A stretch of DNA of 64,000 nt from Paenibacillus sp. MSJ-34 (GTDB lineage: Bacteria > Bacillota > Bacilli > Paenibacillales > Paenibacillaceae): the NCBI RefSeq assembly GCF_018918005.1, contig NZ_JAHLPR010000016.1, forward strand, positions 1 to 64,000, read 5' to 3'. Position 1 is the first letter of the stretch, and each line of letters starts with the position of its first letter. Shown here one piece after another: positions 57,251-64,000 of this stretch. The position numbers and the translations under genes were made by a program. Under the pieces are notes generated by a model that did no database searches, had not been told where the DNA came from, and worked only from the letters and a program-made list of their open reading frames with translations.

Positions 57251-57275
57251 CCGAACGTTCAAGTTGGTCTCGTCC

Positions 57276-57437
57276 GTGGATATTTTATTGACCGTTGCGT
57301 TCGTTATCGTCTCCGGCATATCGCTTCATCTTATAGGCATGTGCAATACGGAGCGGTTTCGCATGATCGTTATCGGTCTCTATACGGCGTTAAGCTTCCT
57401 GCTTTTCTTGTTCCTCTGGTGGTCGAATCCGGTATAA
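57276..57437 (+). CDS. Small two-helix membrane protein, start uncertain
   Basis: The frame encodes two hydrophobic helices (DILLTVAFVIVSGISLHLIG and IGLYTALSFLLFLFLWW). No methionine start or clear ribosome site is present. GTG 57276, TTG 57264 or TTG 57183 are possible; the last would overlap the previous gene by 68 bases. It may depend on coupled translation from the upstream membrane-protein gene. Confidence 0.5.
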   Translation: MDILLTVAFVIVSGISLHLIGMCNTERFRMIVIGLYTALSFLLFLFLWWSNPV

Positions 57438-57522
57438 AAACGATTTCTACGGGAAATCTATGAACATTTAACCCAGCCTACCATCGAACGGCTACCGAAG
57501 CTTATACTACAGGAGGTTTTCC

Positions 57523-57879
57523 ATGACTAGCTTAGCGTTAAAAATTGTGATGTGTCCTTTGGGCGTAATTATCGCTTCCTGGTTGTTTACAAATGTTCAA
57601 TACAGCGCTTATTACCAGCCGATTATCGTAGGATTGATCCTTGCCGGAGTAGGGATCGTGATGGAGTATATGTTCCTTAAGAAAGGAACGTTATGGATCA
57701 GTACGCTAATGGATTTTATCGCCTCGGCGATCATCGTTTATTTTGCGTCCAACTTGTTTGCGGGAGCATCGGTTTCATTTTTTGGAGCCATCTTGACGGG
57801 AATTCTGCTTGCCGCGATCGAATATTTTGTACACCATTGGTTAATCCGAAGCGGAAAAACGCAGAAATCGCCTGCATAA
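57523..57879 (+). CDS. DUF2512-like membrane protein (YndM type)
   Basis: Protein of 118 aa with four helices: IVMCPLGVIIASWLF, YQPIIVGLILAGVGIVMEY, LMDFIASAIIVYFASNLF and FFGAILTGILLAAIEYFVHH. The arrangement matches DUF2512/YndM, small membrane proteins of unknown function in Bacillales. ATG 57523 follows AGGAGG. It continues the group of small membrane proteins beside the second two-component system. Confidence 0.78.
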   Translation: MTSLALKIVMCPLGVIIASWLFTNVQYSAYYQPIIVGLILAGVGIVMEYMFLKKGTLWISTLMDFIASAIIVYFASNLFAGASVSFFGAILTGILLAAIEYFVHHWLIRSGKTQKSPA

Positions 57880-57907
57880 CCGACGGATACGGAAGGAAGG
57901 TCCGGAT

Positions 57908-58753
57908 ATGGATATCAACCTGTCTTACGGAAGCGACTACCATGCCATACCCGCCGTTTCGCTGGAAAGCGGCGCCTCACACGAAGTTTCGTCAGACTTG
58001 CTCTGTTTCACCGTTCAAATCGTAAACGTCGTTTTTGCGGGCCATCCGGATCGCGGGGAATGGGTATTGGTGGATGCGGGAATGCCTGATTCTGCCGACC
58101 GCATCATTTCCGCCGCCAACAACCGGTTCGGCGCAAACGGCAAACCGAAAGCCATTTTGTTGACTCATGGGCATTTCGACCACGTCGGAGCGATCATCGA
58201 ATTAATCGAGCATTGGGACGTTCCGGTATATGCGCATGAATTAGAGATGCCGTATTTGACAGGCAAACGCAGCTATCCGTCTCCCGATCCGGCCGTCGAG
58301 GGCGGCTTCGTCGCCAAGATGTCCCCGATGTTTCCGGTCGAGCCGATCAACCTTGGCCGCTATGCGAACAAGCTTCCGTCCGACGGAACCGTTCCCGGCA
58401 TGCCCGGTTGGCGCTGGATCCATACGCCGGGGCACACTCCGGGCCATGTTTCCTTCTTCCGGGACGCCGATCGGACGCTCATCGCGGGCGATGCGTTCGT
58501 TACCGTCAGGCAGGATTCGCTGTATAAAGTGTTGATCCAAGAGCAGGAAATTAGCGGTCCGCCCAGATATTTAACCCCCGATTGGCAAGCCGCGAAGGAA
58601 TCGGTTCATAAGTTGACCGCATTGAAGCCCTCAGCGGCCGTTACCGGCCACGGACTGCCGGTGTCCGGCGACTTGCTGGCGGAAGGATTGCGGAATTTGG
58701 ATCGGAATTTCGATCGATTCGCCGTTCCCGATTATGGAAAATACGTTCAATAA
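57908..58753 (+). CDS. Metallo-beta-lactamase-fold hydrolase
   Basis: Hydrolase of 281 aa. The metal motif is THGHFDH at about residue 86, with later H-T-P-G-H-T-P-G-H and GDAF for the remaining ligands, as in glyoxalase II- and lactonase-like members. It lacks a signal peptide, so it is cytoplasmic. ATG 57908 follows GGAAGGAAGG, 28 bases after the DUF2512 gene. The substrate cannot be inferred. Confidence 0.85.
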   Translation: MDINLSYGSDYHAIPAVSLESGASHEVSSDLLCFTVQIVNVVFAGHPDRGEWVLVDAGMPDSADRIISAANNRFGANGKPKAILLTHGHFDHVGAIIELIEHWDVPVYAHELEMPYLTGKRSYPSPDPAVEGGFVAKMSPMFPVEPINLGRYANKLPSDGTVPGMPGWRWIHTPGHTPGHVSFFRDADRTLIAGDAFVTVRQDSLYKVLIQEQEISGPPRYLTPDWQAAKESVHKLTALKPSAAVTGHGLPVSGDLLAEGLRNLDRNFDRFAVPDYGKYVQ

Positions 58754-58794
58754 ATCCTATATCCGAAGACGAAATAGCCGGTTGCAAGCCCCCC

Positions 58795-58823
58795 TTGACG
58801 TACGACTGCGGTCGTACTATATT
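58795..58823 (+). promoter_or_regulatory. Promoter whose spacer is a perfect operator-like palindrome
   Basis: TTGACG at 58795-58800 and TATATT at 58818-58823 are 17 bases apart. The spacer is filled by GTACGAC at 58800-58806, TGCG, and GTCGTAC at 58811-58817, a perfect dyad. A repressor bound there would cover both promoter elements; TetR-family regulators commonly bind such sites. No TetR gene is in the window. Confidence 0.75.
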
Positions 58824-58907
58824 GTTTATATGCCATTATCGGTATAAGTAAGAAAAAGCCCTACCGAATGTAACGGCTGAGCAATATAGCTAACAAGGAG
58901 ATTCGAT

Positions 58908-59282
58908 ATGGCTATTCTCATTGTATTGCTTATTATGACCGCAATCTGGTTCATCCGTCGGATTTGGCCGGTGACGGGCGTAACGTACGTCGATTCCGTC
59001 GATTCCGTCGATTCGAATATGCTTCAAGCTCGAGGGAATGGTCGGGAGGATGTGAAAATTATCGACGTCCGGGACGCAGCAGATTACGAAACCTGTCATC
59101 TGTCCGGTGCGATTAATATATCAATCGGACGATTGCCGTATGTTTGGAAAAAGGAACTATCGCCGGGCGAACCGGTTTTAATTTTCTCCGACAGTCCGTA
59201 TAAAAGCAAGAAAGCGGCTCGTATGCTGAAAAACAAAGGTTTCCGGCAAATTTATGCGTTGCGGGAGAAGAAGTGCGCATAA
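58908..59282 (+). CDS. Membrane-anchored rhodanese-like protein lacking catalytic Cys
   Basis: Protein of 124 aa: an N-terminal membrane helix (AILIVLLIMTAIWFIRR), a V-D-S tripeptide repeated three times, and a rhodanese domain with IIDVRDAADYETCHLSGAIN. The active-site loop, usually C-x-x-G-x-R-S, reads S-D-S-P-Y-K-S, so the sulfur-carrying Cys is Ser. It is probably a non-catalytic binding module. ATG 58908 follows ACAAGGAG. It is transcribed from the operator-bearing promoter at 58795. Confidence 0.8.
   Translation: MAILIVLLIMTAIWFIRRIWPVTGVTYVDSVDSVDSNMLQARGNGREDVKIIDVRDAADYETCHLSGAINISIGRLPYVWKKELSPGEPVLIFSDSPYKSKKAARMLKNKGFRQIYALREKKCA
58988..59018 (+). repeat. Tandem 9-bp repeat inside the rhodanese-like gene
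   Basis: Three consecutive copies of GTCGATTCC (the last ending in G) encode Val-Asp-Ser three times between the membrane helix and the rhodanese domain. Such repeats can gain or lose units by slippage and would then change linker length in steps of three residues. Confidence 0.8.
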
Positions 59283-59331
59283 TGGGGGACGGGGATGCAA
59301 AGCTTAACCCTCGCGCAGTAAAGGAGATGCG

Positions 59332-59958
59332 ATGGAAACGGTTTATGACAATCTCGTCATTCCCTCATTAACCGGCAATATTCGTAACGATATTTACAGC
59401 TTCCTTGTCCGCAATCATTGCTCGCAGACGGCGGAGCATTGCATGAAGGTCGGGGAGGAAGCGGGAAAGATCGCGCGGCGGTACGGATACCATGATCCGG
59501 AGGCGGCCGAATATGCCGGTTATTTGCACGATATTAGCGCAGTGTTCCCGAACGAGATTCGGATTCGGGTATCGGAGCGGCTTGGCATCGAAGTTTTGCC
59601 GGAAGAAAGAACGTTTCCGATGATTATTCATCAGAAAATATCGAAGGCGATGGCGCGGCAGCTTTTTCAGATCGAAGAGGATGCGATTTTGAATGCGGTC
59701 GGCTGCCATACGACACTACGAAAAGGGGCCGGCGAGCTGGACAAAATTTTGTTCGTTGCCGATAAAATCGAATGGGACCAATCGGGGACGCCCCCGTATT
59801 TGCACCATATCGTTCAACAAATGGAAATGTCGCTCAATCATGCGGCATTCGCCTATATTCGTTATTTATGGGATCAGCGGGATAAATTGAGAGTCGTTCA
59901 TCCTTGGCTCGCGGAAGCGTATGAGGAACTGAGATCCGGCATAGAAGCGGCGGGATAA
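59332..59958 (+). CDS. yqeK: YqeK-like HD-domain hydrolase
   Basis: HD-superfamily protein of 208 aa. Metal ligands are visible in TAEHCMKV, AGYLHDIS (the HD pair), IIHQKIS and GCHTT, with D-K-I-E-W near residue 144. The order matches YqeK, a family shown to cleave diadenosine tetraphosphate symmetrically. In many Firmicutes yqeK sits with nadD and rsfS; here those neighbours are absent, so a paralogue with another substrate is possible. ATG 59332 follows AAAGGAG. A strong terminator follows. Confidence 0.78.
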   Translation: METVYDNLVIPSLTGNIRNDIYSFLVRNHCSQTAEHCMKVGEEAGKIARRYGYHDPEAAEYAGYLHDISAVFPNEIRIRVSERLGIEVLPEERTFPMIIHQKISKAMARQLFQIEEDAILNAVGCHTTLRKGAGELDKILFVADKIEWDQSGTPPYLHHIVQQMEMSLNHAAFAYIRYLWDQRDKLRVVHPWLAEAYEELRSGIEAAG

Positions 59959-59974
59959 AACGAAATGGTGCATG

Positions 59975-60014
59975 CAGTCCATAAGTGTTCGCATTTATGG
60001 ACTGTTTTATTATT
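59975..60014 (+). terminator. Terminator after the HD-domain gene
   Basis: CAGTCCATAA at 59975-59984 and TTATGGACTG at 59995-60004 form a ten-base stem followed by TTTTATTATT. The remaining 240 bases before 60254 contain a TATAAT near 60063 and no gene. Confidence 0.88.
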
Positions 60015-60253
60015 TTTACATCGGAATAACAAAAATAAGCAACAAAGGTTCCGGGATTCGTTTATAATGGAGCTGTTCCAAAAGTCTTAAGACGGACTTC
60101 GAGCATGCTCCTATTTATATTGTATGTACGCCTCCTCCTTGAGACGGGGGGACAATTCATACCAAAGGTCGTTGTTATTTTGGCGCTGAAGCGTTAGGTT
60201 AATATATAGGGAGCATTCATTTTTTTAGTTCAAATCATAAAAGGATTGGTACG

Positions 60254-60790
60254 ATGTTGACGAATAATCGGTATTTACAATGGCTGCATACTTATGAGAG
60301 AAGAGTGTTTCGTTGGTTTAATCAAACGATAAGCCATGCTGCGCTCGATCGATTTTTTGGCACGATCACCCATATGGGCGGCGCGGCGTTTGCGATTGCT
60401 TGCACATTATCTCTGGCCCTGTTTGCGCAAGGGAAGTGGGGGCTTGCCGGCTTGCAAAGCGCGATTGCTTTAACGGCCAGTTTTATCATAACGACGATCG
60501 TCAAGAAAAAGTTTCGAAGACGAAGACCATATATGGTTTTGCCGTATACGAAGGTTGGGAGAAATCCGCTGAAGGATCCTTCTTTTCCTTCCGGGCATAC
60601 CACCGCCATTTTTTCTATCATGACCCCGTTTCTATTTATTTCAGGCTGGTTTGCCTTATGTTTGGTATTGCTCGCCACTCTAGTGGGTTTATCCCGCATT
60701 TACTTGGGACTTCATTATCCGTCCGATTGCATTGCCGGATGCATTGTGGGTACAGTAACCGCGCTATTCGTCGTTTTATTTGTCGGTTAA
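60254..60790 (+). CDS. PAP2-family membrane phosphatase
   Basis: Membrane protein of 178 aa with about five helices and the three PAP2 motifs: K-x6-R-P (KKKFRRRRP), PSGH and S-R-x5-H-Y-P-S-D. Such enzymes dephosphorylate lipid pyrophosphates, for example undecaprenyl pyrophosphate in cell-wall synthesis. ATG 60254 is behind AAAAGGATTGG. Monocistronic; specific lipid not determined. Confidence 0.88.
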   Translation: MLTNNRYLQWLHTYERRVFRWFNQTISHAALDRFFGTITHMGGAAFAIACTLSLALFAQGKWGLAGLQSAIALTASFIITTIVKKKFRRRRPYMVLPYTKVGRNPLKDPSFPSGHTTAIFSIMTPFLFISGWFALCLVLLATLVGLSRIYLGLHYPSDCIAGCIVGTVTALFVVLFVG

Positions 60791-60818
60791 AAATGAGAGT
60801 AGCGCGGACTGCTCTAAT

Positions 60819-60852
60819 ATGCTATTATCATTTTATATAATGATAATAGCAT
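60819..60852. promoter_or_regulatory. Perfect 14-bp-arm palindrome at the ArsR-like gene
   Basis: ATGCTATTATCATT at 60819-60832 and AATGATAATAGCAT at 60839-60852 are exact reverse complements around TTATAT. The centre includes a TATATAAT-like -10 element and the 3' end touches the GGAGGGG site of the regulator gene at 60868. This is the expected form of an autoregulatory operator. Confidence 0.75.
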
Positions 60853-60867
60853 GGAGGGGATCGAAAC

Positions 60868-61425
60868 ATGAAAAAAGCCGACTTGCTTCTTCATCCCGTG
60901 CGAATGCGCATCGTACAACAATTGCTGACAGGCAAACCGCGAACGATTCTTGAGCTTGTCGAGATTCTCGGCGACGTTCCTCAAGCGACGCTCTACCGTC
61001 ATATGAAGCTATTGCACGAGGCGAATTTGATCGAGGTGGTCGAGACGCATAAAGTTCAAGGCAGGGAAGAGCGCGTGTATTCGGTTGCGAAAGAAAACTT
61101 GATGATCTCTGAAAATGAATTGAACACGGCTTCCCAGGAAGAACATGTCCGCTATTTCACGGCCTATCATGCCAATTTGCTGCAACTGGCGACATCCTAC
61201 ATCATGCAAACATCGCCCGAGCGGTATCAAGAAGACGGATTCGGCTATTCGTATGCGCCGCTGCACTTGACGGATGAAGAATTTCAGGAATTCATCCAAT
61301 CGATCAATCAACTTGTGCAAAAGGCGGCACAGCATGAACCGTCGACGGAACGCAAAACCCGCCTTCTTGCATCGATGCTTATACCGCAAATGACACAGGG
61401 ACAAGATGAGGGGGAGTCGCAATGA
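60868..61425 (+). CDS. ArsR-like helix-turn-helix regulator
   Basis: Regulator of 185 aa. The first 90 residues are an ArsR/GntR-like winged helix: LLHPVRMRIVQQLLTGKPRT, then VPQATLYRHMKLLHEANLIEV and an E-E-R-V-Y-S wing. The rest is a helical domain of unknown ligand. It heads an operon with a PLDc_N membrane protein and an ABC transporter; the next gene starts within its stop as ATGA. The palindrome at 60819-60852 is its likely operator. Confidence 0.85.
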   Translation: MKKADLLLHPVRMRIVQQLLTGKPRTILELVEILGDVPQATLYRHMKLLHEANLIEVVETHKVQGREERVYSVAKENLMISENELNTASQEEHVRYFTAYHANLLQLATSYIMQTSPERYQEDGFGYSYAPLHLTDEEFQEFIQSINQLVQKAAQHEPSTERKTRLLASMLIPQMTQGQDEGESQ

Positions 61426-61649
61426 AAATGCATTACGGTTATAAAATCGAATGGGATCAATTGGCGGAGTGGCTGCCGATCCTAATGCCCTTTATCGTTT
61501 TAAATTTGATCTTAATCGCCGCGGCGCTATGGGATATCATACGAAGCGACCGCAACCGGGAAAGCAAATGGCTATGGGCGGCTCTCTCCGTATGCGTCTC
61601 CCTGTTGGGGCCGATTTTATATTTTGCGATCGGAAGGAGAGGACGCTAA
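61422..61649 (+). CDS. PLDc_N-type two-helix membrane protein, YxlE-like
   Basis: Small protein of 75 aa with two helices (ILMPFIVLNLILIAAALWDI and WLWAALSVCVSLLGPILYF) and the conserved D-I-x-R/K segment and G-P-I-L-Y-F-x-I-G-R-R-G of the PLDc_N/YxlE family. In Bacillus subtilis yxlE lies with the ABC genes yxlFG, the same order as here. It overlaps the regulator stop by four bases and is followed directly by the ATPase gene. Confidence 0.82.
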   Translation: MKMHYGYKIEWDQLAEWLPILMPFIVLNLILIAAALWDIIRSDRNRESKWLWAALSVCVSLLGPILYFAIGRRGR

Positions 61650-61650
61650 G

Positions 61651-62556
61651 TTGGACATGCTGCAAGTACACCGACTATACAAAAAATATGGGGATCAAGA
61701 AGTCGTGAAGAACGTCGATTTCGCGATCGGAGACGGCGAGTGCGTCGCCCTGTTGGGTCCGAACGGCGCCGGGAAGACGACGATTATTAAAATGTTGATC
61801 GATATCGCCAAGCCTACCGGGGGACAAATTTTGTTCCAAGGGGAGAGCCACGGCCAAATGCGCCGTCATATCGGTTATTTGCCGCAGCATCCGACTTTCT
61901 ATCCATGGATGACCGGCAAAGAACTTCTCGTTTTTATGGGCAGGCTCTCCGATTTGGATAAGCAAACGATCGACCGCCGCATGGACGAACTGCTGGATTT
62001 CGTAGGACTAAGTCCTGTGATGAACAAGCGAATCGGAACGTATTCGGGCGGGATGAAGCAAAGATTAGGCATCGCGCAAGCCTTGATCCATCAGCCCAAG
62101 CTGCTCATCATGGATGAACCGGTGTCCGCGATGGACCCGCTTGGACGCAGGGATATGCTGGAATTACTTAAAGTCATTAAACAGGAATCTACCATCCTGT
62201 TTTCCACTCATATTTTGCATGATGCGGAAGAGCTTTGCGACAAAATTTTAATTTTGCATCAAGGCAAACTGCTCGTCAACGGCTCGATTGAGCATGTCAT
62301 ATCCGAAAATCAGCAGCCTGTCTTTATTATTCAAGCCCCACAAGCCGACGAATGGGCTCCCAAGCTCGTTCATCGGGATATCGTCGAATCGATGGAGCAG
62401 ACCAGTCAAGCGGCCAAAATAAGGGTGAAAAACATCGAGCAGGGAAGAGCTTGGCTGCTGGACAATATTCAACGAATGAAGCTGCCGATTCAAAGGTTTG
62501 AATTGGTGCAGGAAAGTCTTGAAGAAATTTTTATCAGGATGGTGAGGCAGTCATGA
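61651..62556 (+). CDS. ABC transporter ATPase, YxlF-like
   Basis: ATPase of about 301 aa: Walker A GPNGAGKTT (about residue 39), signature YSGGMKQRLG, Walker B LLIMDEPVSAMD, then FSTHILHDAE with the switch His. The C-terminal 80 residues are the extension of the CcmA/DrrA-like exporter group. TTG 61651 directly follows the YxlE-like stop; ATG 61657 is an alternative. It pairs with the permease at 62553, which it overlaps by four bases. Confidence 0.9.
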   Translation: MDMLQVHRLYKKYGDQEVVKNVDFAIGDGECVALLGPNGAGKTTIIKMLIDIAKPTGGQILFQGESHGQMRRHIGYLPQHPTFYPWMTGKELLVFMGRLSDLDKQTIDRRMDELLDFVGLSPVMNKRIGTYSGGMKQRLGIAQALIHQPKLLIMDEPVSAMDPLGRRDMLELLKVIKQESTILFSTHILHDAEELCDKILILHQGKLLVNGSIEHVISENQQPVFIIQAPQADEWAPKLVHRDIVESMEQTSQAAKIRVKNIEQGRAWLLDNIQRMKLPIQRFELVQESLEEIFIRMVRQS

Positions 62557-63338
62557 AACATTTGACGGTATTGTTGAAGAAGGAGTGGCTGGAAGCCGGC
62601 AGGAGCTATAAATTGTTGTGGCTGCCCGTTGTGTTCATGCTTCTCGGCATGCTTCAGCCGCTAGTCTATTATTATATGCCGCAAATATTGCAAATGATGG
62701 ACGGTCTGCCGGAAGGGCTGGAGCTGAATCTTCCGGCGTATTCGGCGGAGGATGCGATGGCTTCCACCTTGACCGGCCAATTCGACCAACTGGGACTGCT
62801 GATTCTCGTCATCAGCATGATGGGATTGATTATTACCGATAAAAACAACGGTATGCTGACATTTATATCGACGAGGAACACGACGCTAACCGAGTATTTG
62901 ATCGGCAAATGGATCGGACAGGCGGCGATACTGGCTGTCGCGATCGCAGCCGGTTTTATGATGTCGGCGTTGTACACCTCTTTTTTATATCATGCCGTGC
63001 CTATAAGCAGGCTTGCCGCCGGGCTTGCCGTTTATTACGTCTGGTGTCTGTTTATATTAACGGTGACTCTGACGCTTGGCGCTCTGTTGTCAAGAGTTTC
63101 CGCGGTTGCCGTCTTATCGATTGTGCTACTCTTGACGATGAAAACCGTAACCGGATTAGGCGCAGGCTTTCAAAGCTTCAATCCCGCTTTTTTATCGAAT
63201 CATGCGGTTAACTTGATCGTTGCCGGGGAAGTATTGCCGCATTTTGTACTCACGGCGGTTCTTACCTTTGTGTTGATAGCGATGCTCTTGCTTCTCTCCA
63301 AAACGTATTTGTCCCGCAAAGAATTGCCGTCAATGTAA
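62553..63338 (+). CDS. ABC-2-type permease, YxlG-like
   Basis: Permease of 261 aa with six hydrophobic helices, including LLWLPVVFMLLGMLQPLVYY, LGLLILVISMMGLIIT and VLTFVLIAMLLLLSKTYL. It forms the membrane part of the ABC system encoded just upstream. In Bacillus subtilis the comparable YxlFG proteins belong to the sigY operon. Here an ArsR-like regulator replaces the sigma factor. Substrate unknown. Confidence 0.87.
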   Translation: MKHLTVLLKKEWLEAGRSYKLLWLPVVFMLLGMLQPLVYYYMPQILQMMDGLPEGLELNLPAYSAEDAMASTLTGQFDQLGLLILVISMMGLIITDKNNGMLTFISTRNTTLTEYLIGKWIGQAAILAVAIAAGFMMSALYTSFLYHAVPISRLAAGLAVYYVWCLFILTVTLTLGALLSRVSAVAVLSIVLLLTMKTVTGLGAGFQSFNPAFLSNHAVNLIVAGEVLPHFVLTAVLTFVLIAMLLLLSKTYLSRKELPSM

Positions 63339-63353
63339 TCGGCCCGATTGATA

Positions 63354-63382
63354 TTGACATATCCGTTCGGCTGCGATATGAT
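63354..63382 (+). promoter_or_regulatory. Sigma-A promoter of the trpS leader
   Basis: Consensus TTGACA at 63354-63359, 17-base spacer, TATGAT at 63377-63382. Transcription should start near 63389, just before the T-box. Confidence 0.85.
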
Positions 63383-63388
63383 GAATCA

Positions 63389-63692
63389 TATTTTTGGAAC
63401 AACGATGAAGAAGGGTAAGTAGACAGACGTGCAGGATGAGCAGAGAGCCGGTGGTTGCTGCGAACCGGTATCCGGCGTATGATCGAATGGCCTTCCGAGT
63501 TGCTTGGCCGAACCTTCGCTTCGAAGCAGTAGGCGGAGCCGGGTTTCCCGCCGTTATCACGGGAACGGTATCGAGATTGCTTATGAGTCTCCGTACCGGT
63601 ATGAGAAGATCGGATGCCATTTCTACATATGGCCGACGATCAAATAAGGTGGTACCGCGACAACCTCGTCCTTATACGGACGGGGTTTTTTG
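63389..63692 (+). ncRNA. T-box leader with Trp specifier, upstream of trpS
   Basis: A tRNA-sensing T-box. The AGTA motif at 63418-63421 marks the base of stem I. GAATGG places a TGG (Trp) triplet at 63488-63490, where the specifier codon is expected. The conserved T-box core AAATAAGGTGGTACCGCG is at 63642-63659, followed by the terminator at 63664-63691. Uncharged tRNA-Trp would pair with the specifier and with the TGGT bulge and stabilise the antiterminator. The next full gene is trpS, in agreement with the specifier. Confidence 0.93.
63664..63691 (+). terminator. T-box terminator
   Basis: CCTCGTCC at 63664-63671 pairs with GGACGGGG at 63678-63685 (one G-U pair), followed by TTTTTT. It is the off-state structure of the T-box. 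Confidence 0.92.
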
Positions 63693-63714
63693 GTCTTCTA
63701 AGGAGGTGATGGCA

Positions 63715-64000
63715 ATGGATGACGGTTGGTGGTGGCGGCTGGCTGCTATGTATGTTTTTGTGAAACGGCATTTGATCTGCAATGTTATTGCAATGAGGAG
63801 GATTTACTATGTCGAAAGAAAGAATGTTAACGGGAGACAGAGTCACCGGCAAGCTTCACCTTGGCCATTACGTCGGAAGTCTTCGCAACCGCGTCGAGCT
63901 TCAGCATCGGTACGAATCTTTTATTTTGCTGGCGGATGTTCAAGCCTTGACTACGCATTTCGAGAACCCAGGAATAATACGCGATCATCTGCGGGAAATT
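63715..64000 (+). CDS. Trp-codon leader frame overlapping trpS (open at window end)
   Basis: ATG 63715 lies behind AAGGAGGTGAT (63700-63710), a near-perfect anti-16S complement and stronger than the trpS site. The frame reads [19 protein letters not shown], with three tandem Trp codons at 63727-63735. It stays open past the trpS start in another frame to the window end. Translation through it would cross the trpS start region; stalling at the Trp codons would leave the trpS site free. The part overlapping trpS is probably not a functional protein. A regulatory leader is inferred by analogy with the Trp-codon leader of Bacillus subtilis rtpA. Confidence 0.5.
   Translation, partial: MDDGWWWRLAAMYVFVKRHLICNVIAMRRIYYVERKNVNGRQSHRQASPWPLRRKSSQPRRASASVRIFYFAGGCSSLDYAFREPRNNTRSSAGN
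63809..64000 (+). CDS. trpS: Tryptophanyl-tRNA synthetase, N-terminal part
   Basis: The first 64 codons of trpS, cut by the window end. [20 protein letters not shown] carries the class-I H-x-G-H-type signature in LHLGH, and ALTTHFENP is typical of TrpRS. GAGGAGG at 63795-63801 precedes ATG 63809. The T-box with Trp specifier and the Trp-codon leader in front fit the assignment. The remainder of the gene lies outside the window. Confidence 0.95.
   Translation, partial: MSKERMLTGDRVTGKLHLGHYVGSLRNRVELQHRYESFILLADVQALTTHFENPGIIRDHLREI

Overview
The window reads as chromosomal DNA of an aerobic, endospore-forming Firmicute, most likely a member of the Paenibacillaceae (Paenibacillus or Cohnella type). 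The evidence is strong GGAGG-type ribosome binding sites, spore-coat genes, a TnrA-type nitrogen regulator beside glnA, a T-box leader, many ABC exporters and OmpR-type two-component systems, and an L,L-diaminopimelate aminotransferase route to lysine and peptidoglycan precursors. No phage, insertion sequence, CRISPR array, rRNA or tRNA gene was seen. The genus is an inference.

Layout. 1-6975: a small peptide gene, then an operon of an ABC-F ATPase, a BmrC/BmrD-type heterodimeric exporter and a PhnP-like metallo-hydrolase. 7037-9031: a membrane-anchored di-heme cytochrome. 9273-12936: an M23-type lipoprotein divergent from a two-component system. 13012-14016: a Gfo/Idh/MocA oxidoreductase. 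14144-22497: a nitrogen-assimilation block (tnrA, glnA, gltB, gltD) carrying three TnrA-type boxes. 22514-24647: dapL-dapF. 25022-25522: a HEAT-repeat protein. 25609-28240 (minus): a nucleosidase, a spore photoproduct lyase-like radical SAM enzyme and an SDR. 28446-30589: a CotS-family kinase-like protein and a glycosyltransferase. 30597-32751: a second ABC-F gene behind a well-formed transcription attenuator. 32800-35183: small hypothetical proteins, a UPF0756 membrane protein and a PCYCGC lipoprotein. 35258-38736: an ECF sigma factor, a membrane protein with a solute-binding ectodomain in the anti-sigma position, and a paralogous solute-binding lipoprotein. 38841-43508: a hydroxyacid dehydrogenase, two CotF-like proteins, HelD and a divergent SRAP protein. 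43863-49944: an SgrR-like regulator, a TVP38-family protein and a second heterodimeric exporter. 50087-50266: a 59-residue protein without basic residues. 50267-51462: gene-free DNA with degenerate 25-bp repeats. 52009-54551: an MFS transporter, an epimerase and a DUF2277 protein. 54639-57879: a second two-component system with small membrane proteins. 57908-60790: a metallo-hydrolase, a degenerate rhodanese, a YqeK-like HD protein and a PAP2 phosphatase. 60868-63338: an ArsR-like regulator with a YxlEFG-like transporter. 63354-64000: a T-box leader, a reading frame with three tandem Trp codons, and the start of trpS.

How it fits together. The best candidates for new biology are regulatory. 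First, the ECF sigma operon appears to use a sugar-binding-type domain as the sensor of its anti-sigma protein, with a paralogous lipoprotein and no transporter genes. Second, the trpS leader combines a T-box with a well-initiated frame carrying tandem Trp codons, reminiscent of the Bacillus subtilis anti-TRAP leader but overlapping trpS. Third, the spore photoproduct lyase-like enzyme seems to lack the Cys/Tyr hydrogen-relay pair of canonical SPL and is translationally coupled to a nucleosidase that could remove 5'-deoxyadenosine. Fourth, the second ABC-F gene has mutually exclusive terminator and antiterminator pairings readable directly in the DNA.
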